From Nocardioides albus (lineage in GTDB: Bacteria > Actinomycetota > Actinomycetes > Propionibacteriales > Nocardioidaceae), in NCBI RefSeq assembly GCF_014648255.1, contig NZ_BMQT01000004.1, forward strand, positions 62,001-126,000: DNA of 64,000 nt. The letters run 5' to 3'. The translations under genes and the position numbers were made by a program. The notes beneath the pieces are model-generated. The model searched no databases, was not told the origin of the DNA, and saw nothing but the letters and a program-made list of their open reading frames with translations. Positions 35,692 to 42,751 of the stretch are shown here, in pieces; position 1 is the stretch's first letter, and each line of letters begins with the position of its first letter.

Positions 35692-35731
35692 AAACATGCC
35701 TCAATTGGAATATTCCTGTCAAGGCATGTTT
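35692..35731 (-). promoter_or_regulatory. Nested palindromic ArsR operator with consensus -35 box
   Basis: Perfect outer arms AAACATGCCT (35692-35701) and AGGCATGTTT (35722-35731) are placed symmetrically around a perfect inner palindrome GGAATATTCC (35707-35716). On the minus strand a consensus -35 TTGACA (35722-35717) lies between arm and centre, and CATGTT in the far arm sits 18 bases on as the -10. Repressor binding would cover the whole promoter. Confidence 0.75.
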
Positions 35732-35748
35732 GCTAGACCCGGTGCCTC

Positions 35749-36120
35749 TCAGCCGATGGTGACCGTCAGAAGAAAGACCCCGAGGATGTAGAGGGCAATC
35801 GCGAGTACGCCGCCGGCCGCGACGACGAGGACGGCGAGCTTGCGGCGCGCCAGGCGGACGATCCCCCAGATGCCGAAGGCGAGCCAGCAGACCCACGGGG
35901 TGAAGACCATGATGGCGACGCCGATGTTCATCAGCGTGTAGTTGCAGGTCTCGAAGCATCCGTCGCTGGCCATGATCGAGAACGCGCCGATGAAGCTGGC
36001 TACGGCGCATCCGCCGAGCCCGAGCACGATCAGGACGATCGTCAGCACCTGGTCGGCGGTCGAGCCACCGAATCCTGCCGTCGATCTCGCTGGAGCTCCC
36101 GGAGGATTCGTCGCTGCCAT
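35749..36120 (-). CDS. Small membrane protein, DUF4190-like
   Basis: 123 residues with a Pro/Ala/Gly-rich N-terminal tail and three hydrophobic helices (VLTIVLIVLGLGGCAVASFI, MNIGVAIMVFTPWVCWLAFGIW, LAVLVVAAGGVLAIALYILGVFLL). A CFETC pair lies in the first outside loop. I do not recognise a function. It lies upstream of the ArsR pair on the same strand, separated by the operator. Confidence 0.65.
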   Translation of the reverse strand: MAATNPPGAPARSTAGFGGSTADQVLTIVLIVLGLGGCAVASFIGAFSIMASDGCFETCNYTLMNIGVAIMVFTPWVCWLAFGIWGIVRLARRKLAVLVVAAGGVLAIALYILGVFLLTVTIG

Positions 36121-36406
36121 GGTGCTCAGCGTAGAGGCTCGAGCGGGAGGCGTACGGACTCGAAAAGCCGCGCCCGGCGGGGAGTTTTCCGGTAACTGAC
36201 GAGCGGCAATGTGGATACATTCCCTAAACAGGTTCAGGCCGTTTACGCAAGGGGCCTAATACCTATCGTCTCGATATTTGGACCTATCACTCGTTTGAAT
36301 TCCGTACGGCGGAACAAAGTGGTCCTGAAAGCATCGAAATCCTTTGGCGGGCGCCAGAAAACGCTCTGACGAAACCCTCCACTGCAAAGTCCGAAAGGTC
36401 AATGTC

Positions 36407-37444
36407 GTGGGCGCAAAGTCCGTAGTCACCCGGGTCGAGATGACCCCAGCAGAGTCCCAGGCCGCAGCGAAGCTGTCGGAGTCCTTGCTCGACCGATTCC
36501 AGAACCCGGTCGCGTCGGAGTTCCTCGAGACCGCGCCGTTCCTCGGCGGTGATATTCCCATCAGCGTCGCCCAGGCGCTCCGTGCATTCCGCTACGGCGA
36601 TGCGACCGACGCGCTGGTGATCAGTGGTCTCCCGGTGACCGCTGGCCCGACCCCGCCGCACTGGAACCACCCCGACGCCCAGGCTCCTCACATGGCCGAC
36701 TTCTGGCTCGCGCTGATCATGGCGCAGCTCGGCGACGCGGTCTCCTGGTCCTCGCTGCAGGGTGGCCAGCTGGTCAACAACATCCTGCCGATCCAGAAGC
36801 AGGAGAGCCTGCAGACCGGACACAGCAGCGATGTGGTGCTCGACCTCCACATCGAGGACGCGTTCAGCAACCTCCGGTGCGACCATCTCGGACTGATCTC
36901 GCTGCGCAACGAGGACATGGTCCCGACCACCGCGGTCGGCATCAGCTCGATCGACGTGACCGGCCCTGAGTACGCCCCGCTGTTCGAGGCGCGCTACGTC
37001 ATCCGCCCCGACGACGAGCACCTGCGCAACCTTCGCGAGGCCGGCGTCAACGAGGGTGAGCTGCTCGCCGCGCCGACCGCAGTTCTCTCCGGCTCCCCGC
37101 AGGCCCCGGACGTTCGGCTCGACCCGCCCTACATGTCCGCCCTGCCGGGTGATGTCGAGGCGGACCGTGCGCTCCAGCTCCTCATCATGGAGCTCTCCGC
37201 GAACGTCGAGGACGTCGCGCTGGCCCCCGGCGAGATCCTCATCGTCGACAACCACCGTGCACTGCACGGCCGCAAACCGTTCACGGCTCGCTACGACGGC
37301 ACCGACCGTTGGCTGCGCCGCCTCACGACCGTCAAGGACCTGCGCCGCAGCCGGGTCGCTCGGTCGGAGGCCTCTTCGCGCATCATCGACCCGGTGCTCG
37401 AGCCTCTCCCTGGATCCCTTGAGCTCACAGGCGCTGGTCGCTGA
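36407..37444 (+). CDS. Fe(II)/2-oxoglutarate oxygenase, VioC/OrfP-like (arginine-type beta-hydroxylase family)
   Basis: 345 residues from GTG 36407, with GAAAGG about nine bases upstream; an in-frame TTG at 36344 is less likely. The facial triad is H148-x-E150 in LDLHIEDAF and H287 in NHRALHGRKPF, and ARYDGTDRWLRR supplies the 2-oxoglutarate-binding Arg. Use of HxE in place of HxD, and HGRKPFxxRYDGTDRW, are marks of the clavaminate synthase group that includes VioC and OrfP, which hydroxylate arginine or enduracididine. No biosynthetic cluster surrounds it, so the natural substrate is unknown. The upstream 280 bases are richer in A and T than the rest of the window. Confidence 0.82.
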   Translation: MGAKSVVTRVEMTPAESQAAAKLSESLLDRFQNPVASEFLETAPFLGGDIPISVAQALRAFRYGDATDALVISGLPVTAGPTPPHWNHPDAQAPHMADFWLALIMAQLGDAVSWSSLQGGQLVNNILPIQKQESLQTGHSSDVVLDLHIEDAFSNLRCDHLGLISLRNEDMVPTTAVGISSIDVTGPEYAPLFEARYVIRPDDEHLRNLREAGVNEGELLAAPTAVLSGSPQAPDVRLDPPYMSALPGDVEADRALQLLIMELSANVEDVALAPGEILIVDNHRALHGRKPFTARYDGTDRWLRRLTTVKDLRRSRVARSEASSRIIDPVLEPLPGSLELTGAGR

Positions 37445-37457
37445 CGCTCGGGATACT

Positions 37458-37488
37458 GGAGGCCGCAGGCGTTTCGCCTGCGGCCTCC
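37458..37488 (+). terminator. Terminator after the 2OG oxygenase
   Basis: A perfect 14-bp stem (37458-37471 with 37475-37488) with loop TTT, followed by TTCTATTT. Confidence 0.9.
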
Positions 37489-37499
37489 TTCTATTTCGT

Positions 37500-37550
37500 G
37501 ACGCTTCGGTCGACGTGGGTGACGTCTCGGTCAACGTGGGTGACGTCTCG
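37500..37550. repeat. Three tandem 21-bp units, GACGTC family, inverted
   Basis: Units begin GACG at 37500, 37521 and 37542. Read on the minus strand they give CGAGACGTCACCCACGT, the same family as 6522-6580. Again they follow a terminator. Confidence 0.75.
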
Positions 37551-37605
37551 GCGCCTATCCGGCGGGCGGATCTGCCGCGGTACGTGATGAGGATCGGGAA
37601 TACTC

Positions 37606-38514
37606 GTGCGGGTGAACGTGAGGCGATGGGGCATCTCCGCGCTGGCCGCCGGCCTGGCGCTTGCGATGGTCGGCTGTGGGGACGACAGCGAGCCGAAGAA
37701 GCCGGAGGCGGCCCCGAGCGAGGCCGACCATCCCGCGTACGCCACGACGATGGACCCCGCCGCGGCCGCCATGTCCTTCGTTCCTGCCGACGCGCGGACG
37801 CTGGCGGTGACCGACTACGACGAAGTGAAGTCTCTCTTCGGGCTCGATGCGGTCACCAGCCGGTCGAGTCCCGCTGATCAGAAGGACCTGTGGAACCGGG
37901 CCGACAAGGAGGCCGCACAGGTCAGCGGCGGGCTGCTGCGCGGGGTCGACCAGCGCCTGCGGGACAAGTTCTCGTGGGGCGCGGCCGATGTGGCCTGGGA
38001 GGCGAAGTTCGCCGGCGGCGGCAAGGAAGGGTTCGTCATCAAGGTCGCCGACCGCGCCGATCCCCGGCAGGCGATCAAGGCCGGCATCGGACCGCTGAGG
38101 GGCGCCGAGTTCGACCCGAAGACCCACCTGATCACCAAGAACACCGCGGCCCCGGACGCCGAGAACTGGGCAGCCGACGAGGCGATGGTGGCCGTCGCCG
38201 GAGGACCGGCCACCTCGACGTACGTCGTGAAGGGCTGTGCCGAGGGTGGGCCGAAGGAGAAGACCCGGCTGGCTCCGATCGAGGCCTACTCCGTCGAGTT
38301 CGGCGGCGGGCTGGCGACCCTGCGCGTCGGCGAGGACCGCGACGACCTGTTCGTCCGACTGAAGCTGGGGGACCAGGCCGCTGCGTACAAGAAGGTCTTC
38401 ACCAACGGTGTCGCAGATCCGTCCACGGGACGGATCGGGTTCCGGGTGACGAACCCGGTGACGGCGGCCACCTTGGTGACCAGCGATCCCGTCCCATTCG
38501 CGGTCTGCGACTGA
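37606..38514 (+). CDS. Lipoprotein of unknown function
   Basis: 302 residues from GTG 37606. A lipoprotein signal (ISALAAGLALAMVGC, lipobox MVGC with Cys about 24) places it on the outer face of the membrane. The mature part has alternating alpha and beta segments with no family I can name; two Cys residues (KGCAEGG and the C-terminal FAVCD) could form a disulfide. It lies upstream of SURF1 with a 22-base gap, which may mean co-transcription. Confidence 0.75.
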   Translation: MRVNVRRWGISALAAGLALAMVGCGDDSEPKKPEAAPSEADHPAYATTMDPAAAAMSFVPADARTLAVTDYDEVKSLFGLDAVTSRSSPADQKDLWNRADKEAAQVSGGLLRGVDQRLRDKFSWGAADVAWEAKFAGGGKEGFVIKVADRADPRQAIKAGIGPLRGAEFDPKTHLITKNTAAPDAENWAADEAMVAVAGGPATSTYVVKGCAEGGPKEKTRLAPIEAYSVEFGGGLATLRVGEDRDDLFVRLKLGDQAAAYKKVFTNGVADPSTGRIGFRVTNPVTAATLVTSDPVPFAVCD

Positions 38515-38536
38515 GCCCCCGTACTCTGGGAGTGCT

Positions 38537-39403
38537 ATGGCCGCCCAGAACAGTCCCCCGCACCGTGCCGTTCCACGTGGGATGTTCTCCCCGAGGCTGT
38601 GGGGTGCGCACGCGCTGGTGGTGATCTTCGTGACCGGCGCGGTGCTGCTCGGGGTGTGGCAGTACCAGTCGAGCCAGCAGGACAAGCAGGACCAGGTCGC
38701 AGAGCTGGTGCACGCGAAGCCGAAGGCATTCACCGACCTGATCGGGCCCAACGACGCCTTTCCGTGGGAACAGATCGGCCGTCCGGTGACGGTCTCCGGG
38801 ATCTGGATGCCCGAGGAGACCATCTTCGTCGACGGGATGGAGCGAGGCTCCCAGGTCGGCTTCTGGGCGGTCACGCCGGTGCTCGTCGAGGACACTGAGT
38901 CGGCCGTCTACGTCGTACGTGGCTGGACCCCCGAGGTCGGCAGCGCACCGCCCGCGCCGCGTGGCCGTGTCACCGTCACCGGCTGGCTGCAGCCGAGCGA
39001 CTGGACCGACGTCGCCGACGACCGCAAGTCCGACAACGTCTTCCCGCAGCTCGACGTCTCCGACCTGATCTCGCGCACCAGCTACGACCTCTACAGCGCC
39101 TACGTGGTGCGCTCGCCCGTCGAGGCCAACTGGCCGGCCAGCTCGATGCCGGTCAACGACGGTGCCACCGACGTCGCCGACGTGCCGGCTCCACAGCTGC
39201 CCGAGCCGGAGGCCACGACCGGGCTCCGCAACCTCCTCTACGCGATCGAGTGGTGGCTGTTCGGCGTCTTCGCGATCTACGTGTGGTGGCGCTACGTGCG
39301 CGACACCTTGCGGGGACCCGAAGACGGCGATGACGAGAACGAGGACGCGACACCGACCCCTGAGAACGCCCCTCAGGAAAGCCGCGTACCCTCCGAGGCG
39401 TGA
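38537..39403 (+). CDS. SURF1-family cytochrome oxidase assembly protein
   Basis: 288 residues. A first helix (HALVVIFVTGAVLLGVWQYQ), the SURF1 core (FVDGMERGSQVGFWAVTPVLVEDTESAVYVVRGW) and a second helix (YAIEWWLFGVFAIYVWW) define the family. SURF1 helps insert heme into the aa3-type cytochrome oxidase. The acidic C-terminal tail is short. The stop TGA is overlapped by the GTG of the next gene. Confidence 0.92.
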   Translation: MAAQNSPPHRAVPRGMFSPRLWGAHALVVIFVTGAVLLGVWQYQSSQQDKQDQVAELVHAKPKAFTDLIGPNDAFPWEQIGRPVTVSGIWMPEETIFVDGMERGSQVGFWAVTPVLVEDTESAVYVVRGWTPEVGSAPPAPRGRVTVTGWLQPSDWTDVADDRKSDNVFPQLDVSDLISRTSYDLYSAYVVRSPVEANWPASSMPVNDGATDVADVPAPQLPEPEATTGLRNLLYAIEWWLFGVFAIYVWWRYVRDTLRGPEDGDDENEDATPTPENAPQESRVPSEA

Positions 39404-39771
39404 GTCTTTCCGGCAACCTGCTCGCTTATCGGATCATGGCCACCATCGTGGGTGTGCTGCTTGTGGTGCTGTGCCTCATCGGCCTTCCGCTCCACTACGG
39501 CTACCTGGTCAGCGACGCAGCGTGGCTGGCCAAGGACAGCGGTGCCGGCTGGCAGCTGGGTTCCGACATCTCGGAGTACCTCGGCGTCGCCCACGGCTGG
39601 CTCTACATGATCTTCCTGCTCACGGCGTTCCTGCTGTCGCGCAAGGCGGCCTGGCCGATGCCCTTCACCATCGTCACTGCGCTATGCGGCACTGTCCCGG
39701 TGCTCAGCTTCTGGGCCGAGCACCGCGCCACCAAGCTGACGCGGGTTGCGATCGAGGCCTCAGCCGCCTGA
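39400..39771 (+). CDS. DUF3817 membrane protein
   Basis: 123 residues with three helices and the DUF3817 motif [21 protein letters not shown]. The family is widespread in Actinobacteria next to SURF1 or guaA genes; its function is unknown. GTG 39400 overlaps the SURF1 stop as GTGA, so the two are probably translated together. Confidence 0.9.
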   Translation: MSLSGNLLAYRIMATIVGVLLVVLCLIGLPLHYGYLVSDAAWLAKDSGAGWQLGSDISEYLGVAHGWLYMIFLLTAFLLSRKAAWPMPFTIVTALCGTVPVLSFWAEHRATKLTRVAIEASAA

Positions 39772-39841
39772 TCTCCAGCCGCCATGTGGGAGGATCGGGG
39801 AGTTACATCCCGTACCAATCCCAATGTCGGAAGGGCAGGTC

Positions 39842-40357
39842 ATGGCTGACCAGAAGGCCATCCTCCACACCAACCACGGTGACATCACGATCACCCTGTT
39901 CCCCAACCACGCGCCGGAGACCGTCGACAACTTCGTCGGTCTGGCGAAGGGGACGAAGGACTACACGGACGACGCGGGCCGTTCGGGCGTTCCCTACTAC
40001 GACGGTCTCGGCTTCCACCGGGTCATCCCCGGATTCATGATCCAGGGCGGTTGTCCCCTGGGCACCGGTACGGGCGGCCCGGGCTACACCTTCAAGGACG
40101 AGCCTCACCCCGAGCTCACCTTCGACAAGCCCTACCTGCTCGCGATGGCCAACGCCGGGGCCGGCACCAACGGCTCGCAGTTCTTCATCACGACCGGCCA
40201 GGCGCCGTGGCTGAACTTCAAGCACACCATCTTCGGCGAGGTCGCCGACGAGGAGTCGAAGAAGACCGTCGACTCGATCTCCGGCACCAAGACCGGCGCG
40301 ATGGACCGCCCGGTCGAGCCGGTCGTCATCGAGACGGTCGAGATCGTCGAGGGCTGA
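39842..40357 (+). CDS. ppiA: Peptidyl-prolyl cis-trans isomerase, cyclophilin type
   Basis: 171 residues from ATG 39842, with GGAAGGGCAGG upstream; the longer in-frame start at 39746 lies in the previous gene. It has the cyclophilin core [25 protein letters not shown] and [17 protein letters not shown] with active-site Arg, Phe and His positions. It has no signal peptide, so it acts in the cytoplasm. It is the positional match of mycobacterial ppiA (Rv0009). The rhomboid gene begins one base after its stop. Confidence 0.95.
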   Translation: MADQKAILHTNHGDITITLFPNHAPETVDNFVGLAKGTKDYTDDAGRSGVPYYDGLGFHRVIPGFMIQGGCPLGTGTGGPGYTFKDEPHPELTFDKPYLLAMANAGAGTNGSQFFITTGQAPWLNFKHTIFGEVADEESKKTVDSISGTKTGAMDRPVEPVVIETVEIVEG

Positions 40358-40358
40358 G

Positions 40359-41291
40359 TTGTCGGACCCGACTCCGGTCGGGGTGCCGGTCTGCTACCGC
40401 CACCCCGACCGTGAGACGCACATTCGCTGTCAGCGCTGCAGCCGCTCCATCTGCCCTGACTGCATGACGCCCGCCTCGGTGGGCTTCCAGTGCCCCGAGT
40501 GCATGCGCGAGGGCCAGAAGTCCGTGCGCCAGCCCAAGCGTTTCACCGGCGCACGGGTCGGGTTCCGGGCGCTCCCGGTGACCTTCTCGCTCATCGGTGT
40601 CAATGTCCTGGTGTGGCTGAGCATCATCCTCACCGGATGGCACTCGTCCGTGCTGACGCAGGTGCTCCCGATCCGCTTCAGGCAGTTCTGCCTCGGGCCG
40701 GACGACCGACCGGTCGTTGTGCCGCGGGAAGCCTGTGCGCAGGCGGCTGAGTTCGGTTCCCGTTGGTATCCCGGGGTCGATGACGGTGCGGTGTGGCAAC
40801 TGCTCACTTCGGTGTTCACGCACATCGACCTTCTGCACATCGCTGTCAACATGCTCTCGCTCTACATGCTTGGCTCGTTCCTCGAGCCGATCGTGGGACG
40901 GCTCCGGTTCTTGGTCTTCTACCTGATCTCTGGCCTCGCCGGGTCAGTGCTGGTGCTGTGGGCGACCGATCCGAATGCGGCGACCGTAGGTACCGTCGGC
41001 GCCTCCGGCGCGATCTTCGGGCTCCTTGGCGTCCTGGTGGTGCTCTTCGTCCGGGCCGGGCAGTCGCTCGCCCCACTGCTGCCGGTGCTCCTGATCAACG
41101 CCGGCATCACCTTCTTCGGCAACGGCATCTCCTGGCAGGGGCACGTCGGTGGCTTCGTCGGCGGTCTCGTCGTCGCGGGCATCTTCACCCAGTTCCGGGC
41201 CGACCGGAAGGCGCCGTTGCAATGGGCCGCCCTGGGCGGCTTCACGTTGGTGTTGCTTGCGGCGGTCGGCGTACGAATGGCCTTGTTCTGA
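40359..41291 (+). CDS. Rhomboid-family intramembrane serine protease with N-terminal zinc finger
   Basis: 310 residues from TTG 40359, directly after the ppiA stop. The N-terminus has a B-box-like zinc finger (CYRHPDRETHIRCQRCSRSICPDC, then CPEC). Six or so helices follow with the catalytic Ser in VGASGAIFGLLG and the His in WQGHVGGFVGG; the HIDLLHIAVNM loop precedes them. Rhomboids cut single-pass membrane proteins. The homologue in mycobacteria (Rv0110 type) lies elsewhere, but ppiA-rhomboid-crgA is the streptomycete order. Confidence 0.93.
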   Translation: MSDPTPVGVPVCYRHPDRETHIRCQRCSRSICPDCMTPASVGFQCPECMREGQKSVRQPKRFTGARVGFRALPVTFSLIGVNVLVWLSIILTGWHSSVLTQVLPIRFRQFCLGPDDRPVVVPREACAQAAEFGSRWYPGVDDGAVWQLLTSVFTHIDLLHIAVNMLSLYMLGSFLEPIVGRLRFLVFYLISGLAGSVLVLWATDPNAATVGTVGASGAIFGLLGVLVVLFVRAGQSLAPLLPVLLINAGITFFGNGISWQGHVGGFVGGLVVAGIFTQFRADRKAPLQWAALGGFTLVLLAAVGVRMALF

Positions 41292-41328
41292 CGCCTTGGC
41301 GTCAGGTGTTTTCGGGGCGTTTTCACGG

Positions 41329-41367
41329 CGTGGACAAATCCACAGGTGTGGAGGAGCCTGTGGAGAA
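41329..41367. promoter_or_regulatory. Cluster of DnaA-box-like sites far from oriC
   Basis: CGTGGACAA (41329-41337, inverse of TTGTCCACG) and TGTGGAGAA (41359-41367), with TCCACAGGTGTGGAGG between them. The second is identical to an oriC site at 19001. They lie 22 kb from oriC, between the rhomboid gene and its terminator. Confidence 0.4.
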
Positions 41368-41384
41368 CTACATCCGTGTAATGC

Positions 41385-41417
41385 AAAGCGGCGCAACCGC
41401 AAGGGTTGCGCCGCTTT
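41385..41417. terminator. Bidirectional terminator between rhomboid and crgA
   Basis: A 14-bp stem AAAGCGGCGCAACC/GGTTGCGCCGCTTT with a five-base loop, usable for both convergent genes. Confidence 0.9.
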
Positions 41418-41432
41418 CGCTGTGTTCGGAGG

Positions 41433-41894
41433 CTACTCCCACTTCGTGGCGAAGGTGAAGCCCACCGCCATGAAGCCGATGCCGACCAGGAGGTTCTTCT
41501 GGCCCAGGTCGTTGAAGACCGGGATCTTGTCCAGGTGGTCGTTGGCGAAGACGTAGAAGACGCAGATCCAGATCAGGCCGATCAGGAAGCAGCCGAGCAT
41601 GCCGACCACGACGCCGCGGCCACGGCCGAGCGGGGTCTTCGGGCTGGCGGCGACGGCCAGGCCGGCGAAGAGGAGAAGGAAGCCGATGAGGTAGTTCCAC
41701 CCCTCGAGCTTCTGGAGCGGCTTCGGGCCGGTGAAGTCGCCACCGACCTCGTTCGGGCGCACGCCGAGGTAGTAGTAGGCGATCCAGCCGATGCCGAGGG
41801 CGATCAGCAACAGGGCGACCCCGAAGCGGGGAGTGAAGATCGGATCCTTGGGCAGGTCCAGATCACTCTTCTTCGAGAGCTTGAGCTTGGCCAC
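41433..41894 (-). CDS. crgA: Cell-division protein CrgA with internal duplication
   Basis: 153 residues, against about 85-93 in Streptomyces and Mycobacterium. The C-terminal half (FLIGLIWICVFYVFAND, then NLLVGIGFMAVGFTFATKW) is a normal two-helix CrgA. The N-terminal half (LLIALGIGWIAYYYLGV, then GWNYLIGFLLLFAGLAVAAS) shows the same helix pattern and similar residues, so the protein appears to be a tandem duplication with four helices. CrgA recruits division and elongation proteins at the septum and interacts with the PbpA/RodA/FtsI system encoded nearby. Confidence 0.9.
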   Translation of the reverse strand: MAKLKLSKKSDLDLPKDPIFTPRFGVALLLIALGIGWIAYYYLGVRPNEVGGDFTGPKPLQKLEGWNYLIGFLLLFAGLAVAASPKTPLGRGRGVVVGMLGCFLIGLIWICVFYVFANDHLDKIPVFNDLGQKNLLVGIGFMAVGFTFATKWE

Positions 41895-41907
41895 GGGTGA
41901 TGCTCCT

Positions 41908-41937
41908 CAGACAAAATGTGATTGCTGCGCATACCCT
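41908..41937 (+). promoter_or_regulatory. Promoter for a leaderless DUF881 transcript
   Basis: CAGACA (41908-41913) and TACCCT (41932-41937) are 18 bases apart. The GTG at 41945 begins seven bases after the -10, where transcription should start, and there is no ribosome site. Confidence 0.45.
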
Positions 41938-41944
41938 AGTGCTC

Positions 41945-42727
41945 GTGAGCTCCGGAACCCAGGCTAACCCCACCACAAAGCGAAAGCGGTGGTCCCGCGC
42001 GACGTCCTGGCGGGTCGGTACGCCCGTCGTGGTGCTGCTCTGTGGCGGCCTGCTGGCGGTGAGCTTCGTGAACGCCGACGGTACGGATCTGCGCCCGGGC
42101 CGCTACGAGGACCTGGCCACGCTCGTCGATGCGGAGCGGAGTCGCTACAACCGCCTCGAGGCGCAGCTGACCGACCTGCAGAGCGACGTGGACCAGCTCA
42201 CCAGCGGTGTCACCGACAAGGACGTCAAGAAGCTCCAGAACCAGTCGGCGAAGCTCGCCGACCCCGCCGGCACCTCTGACCACAGCGGTGCCGGCATGCA
42301 GATCGTGCTGGGCGACGCGCCCTCGGAGGTCCAGGAGAGCTACACCGGCGACGACCCCAACTCGCTCGTCGTGCACCAGCAGGACATCCAAGCCGTCGTC
42401 AACGCGCTGTGGGCAGGTGGCGCCGAGGCGATCACCATCGCCGGCAAGCGGATCATCACGACCACCGGCATCAAGTGCTCCGGCAGCACGGTGCAGCTCG
42501 ACGGCGTTCCTTATCCCCAGCCGTACGTCATCGAGGCGGTCGGCGACCCTGACCGGCTGCAGGCCGCGATCGACCGCGACGACCACGTGCAGAACTATCG
42601 GGCCGATGCCCGCGACCCCGGCGTCCAGATCGGCTGGTTCCTCAAGCCGCTGACCTACCTCACCGCGCCTGCCTACGACGGCCTGCTCGACGTGAAGTAC
42701 GCGAAACCCCTGCCTCAGGAGAACTGA
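41945..42727 (+). CDS. DUF881 family protein
   Basis: 260 residues from GTG 41945 (GTG 41939 also possible). One N-terminal helix (VGTPVVVLLCGGLLAVSFVNA), a coiled coil (about 55-100, YNRLEAQLTDLQSDVDQL) and a DUF881 domain with VVHQQDIQAVVNALWAGGAEAITI and a pair of Gly-rich segments. It matches Rv0012 near crgA in mycobacteria; the fold resembles septal or sporulation proteins, but the function is not established. It is divergent from crgA. Confidence 0.9.
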   Translation: MSSGTQANPTTKRKRWSRATSWRVGTPVVVLLCGGLLAVSFVNADGTDLRPGRYEDLATLVDAERSRYNRLEAQLTDLQSDVDQLTSGVTDKDVKKLQNQSAKLADPAGTSDHSGAGMQIVLGDAPSEVQESYTGDDPNSLVVHQQDIQAVVNALWAGGAEAITIAGKRIITTTGIKCSGSTVQLDGVPYPQPYVIEAVGDPDRLQAAIDRDDHVQNYRADARDPGVQIGWFLKPLTYLTAPAYDGLLDVKYAKPLPQEN

Positions 42728-42735
42728 GACAGGGG
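42707..42735. terminator. Bidirectional terminator between DUF881 and pknB
   Basis: CCCCTGCCTCAG and CTGAGACAGGGG pair over 12 bases with one mismatch. The 5' arm lies within the last codons of the DUF881 gene. Confidence 0.7.
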
Positions 42736-42751
42736 CTCGGCGAGCTTTCGC

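Noticed and set aside
37594..37620. GGAAT upstream of the lipoprotein gene as a third SigR-type promoter.
   Set aside because: No GTT lies 16-20 bases downstream.
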